A stretch of DNA of 64,000 bases from Athripsodes cinereus (GCA_947579605.1 OX388329.1:26306299-26370298), one strand, 5' to 3'; shown: positions 1 to 9,360, numbered from the stretch's first letter. Notes: generated by a model not told the origin, from the letters alone. Numbers and translations are program-made.

Positions 1-120
1 GTCTTGATTTTATATTGGCACGAAGAGGACAGTTTGCATGAATCTTACGTGCAGCTGATCTGCTGGCTACCCCACTTGTGGGATATGCCGTGATGGTATA
101 GTAGTATAGTACTGTATAGT
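1..120 (+). repeat. Family A SINE-like element, 3' part
   Basis: This is the 3' half of the commonest dispersed repeat in the window, cut off by the window start. It reads through TTGGCACGAAGAGGACAG, the hairpin CCCACTTGTGGG and the end GATGGTATAGTA. There is no coding capacity. It is tail-to-tail with the next copy. Confidence 0.8.
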
Positions 121-160
121 AAAATGTCAGTGAATAAATAGCTCACTACTACTACTATTA

Positions 161-312
161 CGTACTATACTATAATGGCATATAGCAATAGTAGGGTAGC
201 CAGCAGACCAGCTGCACCAAATAAATATTCAAACCGTGCTCTCCATGCCAACAAAAAAATAAGACATTAGGGATGGATGTCGAATTTGATCGCTGAATTT
301 TAGATTAAAAAT
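161..312 (-). repeat. Family A SINE-like element, 3' part
   Basis: Reverse-strand copy covering the terminal hairpin region, the GGCACG box and the GATGGGTGGC-like segment. With the copy at 1-120 it forms an inverted pair separated by about 40 bp of TAG/TAC-rich sequence that derives from the two microsatellite-like tails. Confidence 0.8.
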
Positions 313-339
313 ATCTTATTTTTTTTATTTTTTTTTAAT

Positions 340-536
340 TTACATTTTTTTTATTTACATCTTAAATTCTTATTTACATCTTAAATTCAGCGATGAGGCT
401 TGCCACCCATCCTGAATGTCTTGATTTTATATTGGCACGAAGAGGACAGTTTGCAAGTTTCTTACATGCAGCTGATCTGCTGGCTACCCCACTTGTGGGA
501 TATGCCGTGATGGTATAGTAGTAGTAGTAGTATTTT
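340..536 (+). repeat. Family A SINE-like element
   Basis: Well preserved copy from the TTTACATCTTAAATTCAGCG segment to the 3' end, finishing in (GTA)n. The words TTTACATCTTAAATTC occur twice, near 354 and 373, so a short tandem slip lies at its 5' end. Confidence 0.85.
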
Positions 537-655
537 TTTAGAACACCTGCCTTTCACAGGACAATCGGAAACTTACAAAAAAGAGTGGGAGACCAATTCT
601 TAGTCGGGAGCTTCACGTAACATAATAATGAAAAGCTTAAGAAAATCTTGGGTTA
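537..655 (-). repeat. Family A SINE-like element, 5' part
   Basis: Contains the 5' module of family A in reverse (complement of CCTGTGAAAGGCAGGTGTTC and of GGTCTCCCACTC). It abuts the (GTA)n tail of the preceding copy directly, so 340-655 is an inverted arrangement of two incomplete copies. Confidence 0.75.
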
Positions 656-1554
656 CCCAAATAAAAAAAAATATAGAAATGTACATTTTTGCACCGCTGT
701 AGTTTTCATTGTATTTTAATATTATTTACTTAAATACCTTAATACAAACATTTACGGTACATCATTACCAACCATTATTGAGAACATATTATTATAAATA
801 CTTATACATAACTTATTTACTATCAACGTGCGACTTATGATAGTACATAGGTATATATTATATTACTGTATTCAAAATCAGGTTTTTAAACGCATTTTGT
901 TTACATGTGGAATTTGTAAAACCTACAGAACGAATATAGTAATAATACCTATCTGCTTATAATATTATATGTTATATTGTATATTATATTATACATAGTA
1001 ACTTTAGCCGAGATGTAATACTTAATACTATCAAATGTATGCTGATTGTGAGTGAGTGATGTTACTAGAGAAAAAATAATCAAATCTTCGATGGCAAACA
1101 CATTTGTGCTTTTCCATTTTCCCTTTACTTATTGCTTACCAAGACTTACTTCAGATATCCTAAAAGTTCTCTTTAGAGCTTTAGCACAAAAAATAATGAA
1201 TTTCCAAGCTTTTCCACTTTGTGCAGTAAAAAACTTTTATTTGGTGATTTTTTTTAATGAATGAATTTCTTCTATTATTTAAAAAAGTATTATCGGTATG
1301 ATAAAAGTACACATAAAAAGTATGTGACCATTTTAAATGACTATTTAGTAATATGTATTCTAATATTTTAGACCAATATGATCAAATAATTTAAATCCCT
1401 TGATCAGTAGAGGTGATAGTGGTGATTTTTTTTATTCCTGAGCCATATTGGGCTAGAATATAATAAATATCAAAGAAGAGACAAATTTTATGCCAAATAA
1501 TATACCCAAAGTGATTGATTATTTTGTGTTAGTTTTCGTTTAAATATATTTAAT
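656..1554. other. AT-rich stretch without a recognised gene
   Basis: Contains only short chance ORFs, many TATAATATTATA-like palindromes (near 950-995) and no repeat that recurs elsewhere in the window. Confidence 0.6.
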
Positions 1555-1700
1555 ATCTTCAGTTCAGTGATGAGATATGCCACCCATTTTGAGTGTCTTT
1601 GCTTTTATTGTCATTGAGAAGAAAATTTGCATGATTATTACAAGTAATAAGTCCAATGTCTGTCCAATTTGTGTGTAGTGCAGTGTGATATGAAGAAGTA
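1555..1700 (+). repeat. Family A SINE-like element, diverged
   Basis: Middle part of family A: TTCAGTGATGAGATATGCC, CACCCATTTTGAGTGTC and a GAGAAGAAAATTTGCATG box. The 3' hairpin is lost. An older copy than those at the window start. Confidence 0.65.
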
Positions 1701-1941
1701 TAATAAACTAGAATAAGAGGAATGATCTTGAAAATAATCACATTATAGTCAATATTTCGATGGAATATTAGCCTCCCTAGCACTGCACTAAGTTATTAAG
1801 AAAACATACGAATATTTCCAACAAAATAGGCACTAATAATAATAATAATAATACAACATAATTTCCGGTGTAATTTTGTAACAAGAAACAATGCGTTTGT
1901 TCTCCGGTTGTATTTACATTTGTATAACGGCGATGACTTTT

Positions 1942-2075
1942 TTACAATGTGTTCACGTCGGCGCCGTCCATTGAAGGCGATTTCTCAAGGAACTTTCTCC
2001 GTACACCTGCACGGTGATCACTTTTCCTCATTGCCAAAATTCCATTCATAACGTCAACAGAAACGCAGGGCCGAA
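1942..2075 (-). CDS. Candidate terminal coding exon of an unknown host gene
   Basis: On the minus strand a splice-acceptor-like TTATCTTGCAG ends at 2076. It is followed by an open frame of 43 codons and a TAA stop at 1942-1944. The peptide begins RPCVSVDVMNGILAMRKSDH and ends MDGADVNTL. It is rich in charged residues and uses G/C-containing codons, unlike the surrounding AT-rich chance ORFs. The polypyrimidine tract is weak, with A-rich sequence before TTATCTTGCAG. No clear AATAAA follows within about 300 bp on the minus strand; one lies near 1596-1601, inside a repeat. I do not recognise the protein. Upstream exons would lie at higher coordinates on the minus strand, and none could be assigned. 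It could also be a relic of a mobile element. Confidence 0.35.
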
Positions 2076-2084
2076 CTGCAAGAT

Positions 2085-2785
2085 AATATTTTAATGTATT
2101 TTATTTATTAAATTGATGGTTTTAAAAAAAATTTCTAATATTTTCAGCCACAGAAGAGACAATCTAGTGTAGCTCCATTTTCCATTTCTTTATATTTAGA
2201 ACATTATTATAATTTCTTTATTTCTATAATTAGGTAAAGAATTACAGTTTTTTGGTGTAGTTAGTTTGTGAGTGGGAAAACCATTCTTCTTCGAGTTCTC
2301 CACGGAACTTATAGTAGTTTAGTTTTCATAATGCGTTGAGCTCGTTCCTACTATCATAATATTATGTAGGTACTGTTTTATTGCTTTGGATTTTTTTATC
2401 ACTGAAAATTGTATTATGTTTAGATAATTTAAACAATTCAACTTGATCGGAATACTGGCCGGATCTTATTATGTGCTTGCAGTAATTCATAATATGATGC
2501 ATTACATTGTCAGTTTTCTTTAAGTGTATTTTATAACATTCGCATCCTCTGTAATTATGAAGCACTCGCCTACAATCAAAGTCACATCTTGGAGGGCCAC
2601 TGGTGGACTCTGAGAAGGTAAGGCTTCTCGCACGTAGGTCTTGCGAGTGAGAAATGATACAGAAGGATGTCACAATAGATCTTATCTTCTATGGTCGTGG
2701 TGACACAAGGGATACAAGATTCCTTGACCTTCATTTAAAAAAAAAACTTAATTAAAATTAAATTACATGAGAAATTTGACACTCG
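2085..2785. other. Intergenic or intronic stretch with an unrecognised minus-strand ORF
   Basis: A minus-strand ORF of 103 codons (2362-2673) is Cys-rich in its first half, including GPPRCDFDC, but matches nothing I can name. A fragment near 2255-2320 resembles the reverse complement of the 5' part of family A, with GTGGGAAAACCATTC followed by CTCCACGG. Confidence 0.4.
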
Positions 2786-2787
2786 CA

Positions 2788-3053
2788 TACTATTTTCGAT
2801 TAATTTTGCCAATTTTATCATGCGAGGCGATAAATATCGACTTCTGCAGTTGATTATAGAAGGCAAGATTGAGGGACGCCGTGGAGTAGGAAGGAGGCAG
2901 GTGTCATGGCTGCGGAATATACGGCAATGGACCGGAATAACACGGATGGGAGAATTGGTCCACACAGCACGAGACAGAGAGGCATTCTCCAGAGTGATCG
3001 CCAACGTCGGGGGACCTGATACGGCACTGATAGAAGAAGAAGAATTTTATCAT
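2788..3053 (+). mobile_element. Non-LTR retrotransposon, reverse transcriptase C-terminal tail (family F)
   Basis: The open frame contains MRGDKYRLLQLIIEGKIEGR followed by GVGRRQVSWLRNIRQWTG, then GELVHTARDREAFSRVIANV. This is the C-terminal tail that follows the reverse transcriptase domain in a large group of insect endonuclease/reverse-transcriptase LINEs. Diverged homology (INFANFIMRG against the usual ISYLGHIMRG) continues upstream of the first Met, so the ATG is not a true start. The copy is 5'-truncated and ends in GAAGAAGAAGAA at 3033-3044, the 3' tail shared by this family. It is a dead fragment. Confidence 0.85.
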
Positions 3054-3630
3054 CAATTAATAATAATTATGAAATAGAGAATTCAAAGCTTTTGTAATAC
3101 GCATTACGTCTGTACAACAGAAAAATATACCTACTTGCTCTTTATTTTTCGTACTGTAAGTAATTTATGTATTGTCATGAGTAAACAATGTTGCTACAAA
3201 TGAGACATCTTCCGGACAAATGAAAGATTAACCTTAATGTTGGTAAATGAATCGATATGGATGGCTGATTAGATAACGTAATACCGACATATATTCAATT
3301 TGATGTTTATAATGACCATATTGTATAATGCTATAATGTCATTAAAAGTATACCGACTATTAGACATATTATTGTGTACCTACTGCTATTTACTAAAACT
3401 TGAGGGTCCTCTAAGGTGATCATTCGAATTTGAACTAGTTATCATTATTAAACTCTAAAAAACCTTTTTCTTTTTTTGTTTTACCAAATTTGGGCCCTAA
3501 GAGCAGATTATAAAATCAGCCATCTCAATTTTGCAACCATATTTACACAATGTAATATGTTTTCGTTCCAATACTTAGAAAATGCATGAATTAAATTCAA
3601 AAATCTATTATAATAAACACTTGTAATATT
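3054..3630. other. AT-rich stretch without a recognised gene
   Basis: No ORF of note and no recurring repeat seen. Confidence 0.6.
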
Positions 3631-3800
3631 GTAAAAAAGTTTTTGAACACAGATATTTCAGGCACAATGCTGGTATTTTGAACCCGCGTTTTGAGCCTAA
3701 TCCTTTGATATCCTGTATATCTGGATAGGTGAATTTTTCCCGGCATTAGACTGCTAAGTTTTTGTATGACCGTGACTGATCATATGGAGACTATCTGGTT
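3630..3800 (+). repeat. Dispersed repeat G, copy 1
   Basis: Matches 28625-28830 in the same orientation. Both share TTTTGAACACA, CAGGCACAATG-like sequence, CCTTTGATATCCT, ATCTGGATAGGTGAATTT and CTAAGTTTTTGT followed by GACTGATCAT. No coding capacity. Class unknown. Confidence 0.6.
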
Positions 3801-3867
3801 GTATAATGCTGAGAAATGTGGATGGCAATTCTGCCGCCGCGTAAAAAAAAAAAAAAACTTATTTAAT

Positions 3868-3906
3868 CGCAAGCCAGCTTTCAAGAGCTTCCGCTCTCAT
3901 CATCAT
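3868..3906 (-). repeat. Decayed hammerhead-like motif
   Basis: The minus strand reads TGATGATGAGAGC, a GGAA loop, GCTCTTGAAAGC and TGGCTTGC, nearly the same as the intact motif at 52755-52812. The conserved first C of CTGANGA is A here and the stem III palindrome is broken, so activity is unlikely. An A-run at 3844-3856 lies just beyond its minus-strand 3' side. Confidence 0.5.
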
Positions 3907-3909
3907 GTT

Positions 3910-4252
3910 TACTTCTGTAAAATGCATCTTCTTAAATAATAATTAAAGTAGTTGAGATAATGTAAGCCATTGGTATTGGAACAATGGTAAATACTGATAA
4001 AATAATAATGAACGCTTTTGTTAGCCGATTTAAAGAAAACATCTCCAGCATTTGCTTTGGTACGATTTATTGATTTCTTACATATTGGATTTAAGTTGGC
4101 TTAAGTCATCAAGAGTGTCCAATGATAACATTCCACTATTCTCCTTGTATAATCTCCAATAATCGAAAGATATCTAATGTTAACTAATAAAAGCAACAAG
4201 TTTTTTAATACTACTCTTATAATTTATTTATTGTTGAAGAGTTTTTTTTAAG
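3910..4252. other. AT-rich stretch without a recognised gene
   Basis: Nothing recognised. It leads into the hammerhead-like motif and may be the body of the same element. Confidence 0.5.
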
Positions 4253-4254
4253 TA

Positions 4255-4299
4255 GTTTTTCGCTGATGATGGACGTAGTCTGAAAAGCTTTTGGAATAA
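4255..4299 (+). ncRNA. Hammerhead-ribozyme-like motif 1
   Basis: CTGATGA at 4263-4269 is followed by an unpaired T and a stem II of GGAC/GTCT with loop GTA. GAAA follows at 4282-4285. The last A of GAAA begins the palindrome AAGCTT (4285-4290), which serves as a stem III of three base pairs per partner. The next base, T at 4291, is in the cleavage (H17) position. The following TGGAA pairs with TTTCG just before CTGATGA as stem I. All conserved core positions are met. Such minimal hammerheads with a near-loopless stem III are known from Penelope-like elements and retrozymes. A palindromic stem III would favour a dimer. Not tested for cleavage. Confidence 0.55.
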
Positions 4300-4456
4300 A
4301 TAATACTTTAAGTGAAAGAAACAGTATTTAAATTTAATCTAACTAAATAATAAAACTAATCTTATTTAAGAGTTCAGGCAAATCGAGAACTTCCACCTGA
4401 TAATTTTATTATTAAGTTGAAGGGTGTTTGTGTTCACACTGTGAAAATTCATATTC

Positions 4457-4744
4457 AATATTTATGAAACAATCAAAACACTGTTATAATCTTCACCACA
4501 TTTATTCAAACTCTAACGTTTTCGCCCACTTCAATGGGCATTCTCCTACCAATGCCACTCCCCACTCTTCTATTGTAATCCCTGCACCCACCTCTCTCCC
4601 CCCTCTTAGACTACCTTCAATTTTTGTAGGTGACATTTTTATTGTTTCAGTACTCTTGAGAATGCCCATTGAAGTGGGCGAAAACGTTAGAGTTTGAATA
4701 AATGTGGTGAAGATTATAACAGTGTTTTGATTGTTTCATAAATA
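4457..4744. repeat. Long inverted repeat (foldback element)
   Basis: Arms at 4457-4545 and 4658-4744 are almost perfect reverse complements (about 88 bp each), enclosing about 112 bp. Each arm contains AACGTTTTCGCCCACTTC or its complement. The near identity of the arms suggests a recent insertion or copying event. Two ORFs predicted here are by-products of the palindrome. It could be a MITE or an inverted pair of element ends. Confidence 0.75.
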
Positions 4745-4984
4745 TTATTATTAAGTATTTACTTACAATCCGTCACTGTTAAACGTGAGCAAACTGGGTT
4801 AAAATCTTGACAGAAGATTCGATACCGCTTATTATAATTATTTCTTAACAATACGAAGATAAATTACGCACTTATAATAATATGTCGGTATGTAGGTACT
4901 ATAATATTATATTATTGATTATGGGCCGTAGATGTTATTATTATAACGATACAAGAATGACGCATTTCTATTCTAGACAGCTTG

Positions 4985-5300
4985 TCTGTTGATTTTATTA
5001 TTATAGACACAGGGAAACTTCGAAAATATTATATTTCTACATTTATAAAAGCTAGTAAAATAACTAACAACTTCAATACAGCGTGGAACTTACTAGGAGA
5101 GCGATTCGAGAACAAGGAGCTGATGGTAAATAAGCACGTTAGCTCTTTGTTTTCCAGGGATAGGGTGAGAGGAGACCGATGTACAGATCTACGGAACCTA
5201 GTAGACAGCACCCAGATACATGTTTAGGCACTACGATATTAGGATTGTCCGTGGAACATTGGGAATCATTCCTTGTTTATATTACAATTCAGAATGTAAT
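4985..5300 (+). mobile_element. BEL/Pao retrotransposon gag fragment
   Basis: The frame from 4985 gives FNTAWNLLGERFENKELMVN then KHVSSLFSRDR and TDLRNLVDST. This is the pattern of the DUF1759 segment of BEL/Pao gag-pol proteins, where AW.LL..RF.NK..IV..H...LF and LR.LVD recur. After a stop in frame 1 the homology continues one frame over as TTILGLSVEHWESFLVYI, matching the following L....E.W...L...I pattern, so there is a frameshift near 5225. No LTR, protease or integrase was seen nearby. It is an isolated relic joined directly to a LINE tail. Confidence 0.7.
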
Positions 5301-5530
5301 GAGAGGTAACATGTACACAATACTCCAGCTCGTCATGAAGGGGAAGATCGAGGGCCGCAGAGGGGTTGGCAGAAGACAGCTCTCCTGGCTTCGAAACATT
5401 CGACAGTGGACCGGTGTCAGAACCGTGGAGGAGCTGTTTCGCGCCGCCCAGGACAGGGAAGCTTTCTCTCAAATGGTCGTCAACGTCGAGGGTAAACGGC
5501 AAGACACATGAAGAAGAAGAAGAAGAAGTA
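5300..5530 (+). mobile_element. Non-LTR retrotransposon tail (family F)
   Basis: Encodes VMRGNMYTILQLVMKGKIEG then RRGVGRRQLSWLRNIRQWTG and EELFRAAQDREAFSQMVVNV, the same tail as at 2788, and ends in (GAA)n at 5511-5528. The ORF that starts at 5179 is a chimera, with BEL/Pao gag residues read straight through into this LINE tail. 5'-truncated copy. Confidence 0.85.
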
Positions 5531-5574
5531 AAATAACTGCATGGAATAAACATGCAGGTTCAACAATAGAACTA

Positions 5575-5645
5575 ATAAAATGAGACATTCGGGATGGGTA
5601 ATATACTTATGTCAAAACTGCTGATTTGAAGTTCTAGAATGTAAT
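5575..5645 (-). repeat. Family A SINE-like fragment
   Basis: Short reverse-strand piece with GACATTCGGGATGGGTAAT, equivalent to the GACATTCGGGATGGGTGGC segment at 20810. Confidence 0.5.
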
Positions 5646-6045
5646 CAGCTGTCTTTTACAGTCGAAAATATTATTAAGAAAAAAATATTTGTTCGCCAGG
5701 GACATCCAACGGAAATTTTGTTATTAGTGATATTTTTAATATAATAGCTATGAATTGAATTTAAAAAAAAAACTGATGGGTCTTTTCTTATTATCTTTAT
5801 TTTAGGATGAATGAATCAAACATGACTCAGTAATGCACTTAAACTTTAACTATTTCCTGTTGTACAATATGATTCTATCATAAAAGTCAGTCAAAGGAAG
5901 GATGCAAAGCATGTTTCATTTTGAATCTGGATATAATATAAAAGTGAGCATTTTGCTCTACTGTAGATTTAAAAAAACGCGAGAGAGACGTCTTTTGACT
6001 TGTTATATCATTATCAATCTCACGTGTTGTTTAGAGGCGCTCTTG
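5646..6045. other. AT-rich stretch without a recognised gene
   Basis: Only short ORFs. Nothing recognised. Confidence 0.5.
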
Positions 6046-6201
6046 AGCAAAAACGGTAAAATATTCAATTTTCAACAAGTTTGGTAGAAAAACTATCAAA
6101 ACTTGTTGACCCTGCCTACATTTTGATTTGATGAAATATGAAAACAAATATTCATTACCAGTATTAGTTTTTTACTAATTGAATATTTTACCGTTTTTGC
6201 T
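6046..6201. mobile_element. Small terminal-inverted-repeat element (MITE-like)
   Basis: A perfect 25-bp inverted repeat, AGCAAAAACGGTAAAATATT plus CAATT, lies at 6046-6070 with its complement at 6177-6201. An inner hairpin CAACAAGTTTGGTAG...AAACTTGTTG lies in between. Total length is 156 bp, non-coding. No clear target duplication was seen, so the superfamily is unknown. Confidence 0.65.
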
Positions 6202-6259
6202 AAAATTGGCTTTAATCTATGTAGGTATAGTAGAACGACACGGTTGTTTCAGTTTATCC

Positions 6260-6590
6260 AGTTATGGAATTCTACTACTTGTGTACCAATACTATGTTTT
6301 TGTGTGAAACAATATGTTTTTGTGTGTGTGTATATTTATATATATATATAGGTACTTATATATTTTTTGTTTTTTTTTTAAACAGTTTTCATAATATGTA
6401 TATACATGTATTAATATTTTTTTTCTCCATATTTTTATGCATATTTATATTTTTGTTTTCATGTGTAAAATTATAATGGTTTTTCATGTGTAAAATTCTA
6501 ATGGTCTGTTTACTTATAAAGGCAATTGCTATATAATTTTTATATTTTTTTTTGTATTTTCTAAAATAAAATAAATAAATACTTTAAATA
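6260..6590 (+). repeat. T-rich retroposon-like 3' end with (TAAA)n tail
   Basis: T-rich sequence with TGTGTAAAATT repeats and TTATAAAGGCAATTGC, ending in AAATAAAATAAATAAAT near 6565-6582. It resembles the region ending at 52460 (GTATTAAAGGCGTTAGCCGT then (AATA)n). Probably the 3' untranslated end of a CR1-like LINE. Confidence 0.4.
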
Positions 6591-6599
6591 ACTAAATTG

Positions 6600-7330
6600 A
6601 ATGTGAGCGAGTAATTTACGGGAATTCGGGAAGATAATAAAAGAATAAAAATAGAATGAAAATAGAATGACTAGAAACTTGGCCGATAAATGGGCTGTTC
6701 TAAAATAACTTCTTGTTTAAATTATGTCATTGTGCTGCAAGTCAAAGAATATTATTTAAAAAAAATATTACCAACTACCAACCTACTTAGTATTTATATT
6801 TACTTAAACTTTCTGAGAAATCTCTTGTTGTACAAGAATCACAGGAAAATTTCATCTCAGCAAAGTTTTTCTGTGTATTCGTTCTAAGTACATACACATT
6901 TATTTCATAAATATTTATTTTGAACTGTTATACGTGTATAATTAGTTTCGCATGTTGTTTTTTTTTTAAAAAGAAAACTGTTTCGAGTTAGGTGATTTGT
7001 TTGTATATTTTTTTCTCAACAATTTCTTACGTTTTGATGATAATACATTTTTCATAAAGTTTTAAATAATAAATTGATGAGGAATATACACTTTTAATAT
7101 TAATTTTATTACCAAATAATGTAAAAATACCAAATATCTAAGTTTTTTTTTTTGTATATTGCATGAAAACTAAATTAAATTTATAACATATTTCTGTTCA
7201 AATCATAGTATTATGTAATCATTGTTATTTTATTATTTTTATACTTTTTTTATTATATTTTATTTTATTTTAAATATCTCATTTTATTAAATTTTATTTT
7301 GTTTTATTTTTAGTTTGCTAAAAGTTAACT
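6600..7330. other. AT-rich stretch without a recognised gene
   Basis: Low complexity (TTTTATTTTATT near 7225-7310). No supported gene. Confidence 0.5.
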
Positions 7331-7334
7331 AAAA

Positions 7335-7413
7335 AGCCACGGCGCTCTTCAGATGGTCAGGGACCATTAAACAGCGCCAAATACAAATCATCTTTTTATT
7401 ATTATTATTATTT
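7335..7413 (+). repeat. Retroposon tail E, hairpin plus (ATT)n
   Basis: GGCGCT and AGCGCC form the base of a hairpin at 7341-7378, followed by AT-rich sequence and (ATT)n. Copies at 8842-8914 (+) and 11193-11283 (-) share the GCGC-bounded hairpin followed by a microsatellite. Likely the 3' end of a LINE or SINE. Confidence 0.55.
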
Positions 7414-8270
7414 GCTATTTTTTATGAGCAAATGTAAGAAATTTTGAGTAAAAATAAATTGTATGTTAAACTGTCGATAAAACTGATCAAAATGTATAAA
7501 ACAGTGCACCAACAATAAGCGTTCAAAGGACGGACTTGCACAAGCTCCCAGACAACCCTGAATATACTTTTTTGTTTTGAAGAAAACTTTTGAATGAAAA
7601 GCTCTGAAAATTGTAAAGTTTGTTTTCATGTAATATGTTATTTCTCTGTAATACAGTATTATTAAATATTTAATGTAATGCAATATGCCGCTTAAATACT
7701 CTAATTATTTATGTATATAATTATAGAAACTAATAATAAATGTACTGACATCTAACATAAAAAAATACTCATCATAATATAAAATGTTTAATCAACATTA
7801 TATCAGAGGGCGTTAACACTTCGCTACCTAACAAATTAATTTATATAACCATAGTATATACCTATGCTTTTATTAAAGTTGAAAGCTGGTTAGAAAAAGT
7901 TTCATCTAATATATTGTGGAAAATTGTTTACTTTACTTTAAAGCTTTCGATGGGCTTCTTTTTCAACACTGCGCTAATTTTGTTTCAACATTTCCGGTTC
8001 CTTGTTACACAACTTAGAGCTATTTTTGTCTTATGTTAATTTTAATCAAGTGTTCACATAGAACTTACATGGGTTTTAAGACTTATTTTAAAATCAGTGA
8101 AGTCTAAATTTAACTTATGAAAAAGGTTTGAATAAACCGCTATTTAAGTAGATCACACTTACTTAGTTTTCATACATGAGTCCTTTTTTATTTACATAAT
8201 TAAGTATTTTTTTAACGCTATATACCTACTTATACACTATAGTGAGTTTCACTACATATGAACCTTAACT
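7414..8270. other. AT-rich stretch without a recognised gene
   Basis: A minus-strand ORF (7408-7683, 91 codons) has no recognisable motif. Nothing else seen. Confidence 0.5.
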
Positions 8271-8274
8271 AATT

Positions 8275-8313
8275 AATCCACCTGATGATGTCAAGCAGAA
8301 AGGCCTTTGGCAA
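8275..8313 (+). ncRNA. Hammerhead-ribozyme-like motif 2
   Basis: CTGATGA at 8282-8288, a short stem II (TGT/GCA, loop CAA), GAAA at 8298-8301, then the palindrome AGGCCT (8301-8306) as stem III and T at the cleavage position. Stem I (CCA before, TGG after) forms only with one unpaired base. Weaker than motifs 1, 3 and 4. Confidence 0.4.
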
Positions 8314-8841
8314 AAATGTTTGAGGTGAATAAATTTAACTTGGAAGGTATCAAGTGTTTACAAAAATATTTAATTATATGTTTATAATGTATTTCCAAAG
8401 TTTTAACACAAAAACAACAGATTTATTATCTTTTTTATGTATGATTGGTGCATTAATGCATGTCGGTGGATGGCGCCCGTAGTGGCTGCCTGAAACCTCT
8501 GACGTCTCATTTTTAAAAATTTAAATATTATCTTATAATGATTCAAAATAACAATTTTTTTATACAGTGTTTTTGGTTTCAATAGTTTTATAAAGATAAT
8601 TGTTTTTTAAGTGTAAATTACTATCAAACTAATTAAAAATTACAAATTTAAAAACAAATGATTTAGTGGATAAAATTTGTGACAAATTATAATACCTACA
8701 TTGGAACTCATATTTGCTTGCTTCATATTTCAAAATTGTGACAATTAGAAATGCATTAAATTTTTTTAACAGTTAAATTAAATTTATAAAATATGCTTAA
8801 ATTTGATAAATAACAATATATAAATTTAAAAAAACTGAAAA
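8314..8841. other. AT-rich stretch without a recognised gene
   Basis: Possibly the remainder of the element that carries the hammerhead-like motif. No coding evidence. Confidence 0.4.
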
Positions 8842-8914
8842 TGCGCCCTTGCGGTGGTTTGTACCACAAAACGGCGCTCAATAAATTGTCCAGATTATTA
8901 TTATTATTATTATT
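8842..8914 (+). repeat. Retroposon tail E, hairpin plus (ATT)n
   Basis: GCGCCC ... GGCGC hairpin with an inner GGTGGTTTGTACCAC hairpin, then CAATAAATTGTCCAG and (ATT)6. The next element (family A) starts inside the (ATT)n run. Confidence 0.65.
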
Positions 8915-9125
8915 AACCCTCCCTCGTGTGGGGTAGTCTGTAAATCAACTGCTTATAATAAACGTGTAAGTCGTCCTGCCGATAAAATTAAGGTATTCAG
9001 AATGGTTGACATAGCTCATTGCTGTAATGAAGACGTTAAATTTCTTAATACATGATGTTTACTTGACACTAGAAAACTCACAGGAAAGAGTTAAATGTAG
9101 GTACTCCGCGAAGTAATTTGTTCGT
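8915..9125 (-). repeat. Family A SINE-like element
   Basis: Near full-length diverged copy. The complement of CCACACGAGGG takes the place of the terminal hairpin. GGTATTCAGAATGGTTGAC and the 5' module (ACTAGAAAACTCACAGGAAA) follow in reverse. Confidence 0.7.
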
Positions 9126-9289
9126 AAAATTAATAGATATATAAGGAATTTTAATACGCATATTTAGCTAGAAAATTTAGATAAATGATTATTTTTTTTT
9201 AAATTTTGACACAATTAAGACCCTGACACTGGATTTACTTACGAAGAAGTGTAGATTTCAAAGAAGTTAATATAAGCTATTGAAATAGG

Positions 9290-9360
9290 TTGACAAGCAA
9301 TCTATAGATACACTCACTATGTAAGCAAGGGGTCATGTGTTCGATTCTCGAGGTAAAGAA
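9290..9360 (+). repeat. Possible tRNA-headed SINE relic
   Basis: A B-box-like TGTTCGATTCTCG at about 9338-9350 follows AAGCAAGGGGTCA, as in the T arm of tRNA-derived SINEs. The A box is not convincing. No cloverleaf could be folded, so it is not called a tRNA gene. Confidence 0.35.

Noticed and set aside
340..655. Single family A copy with its 5' half inverted by twin priming
   Set aside because: Twin priming places the inverted 5' part upstream of the 3' part; here it follows the tail, so two separate insertions are more likely.
4428..4697. 89-codon ORF
   Set aside because: Lies inside a near-perfect inverted repeat; both strands are open for that reason.
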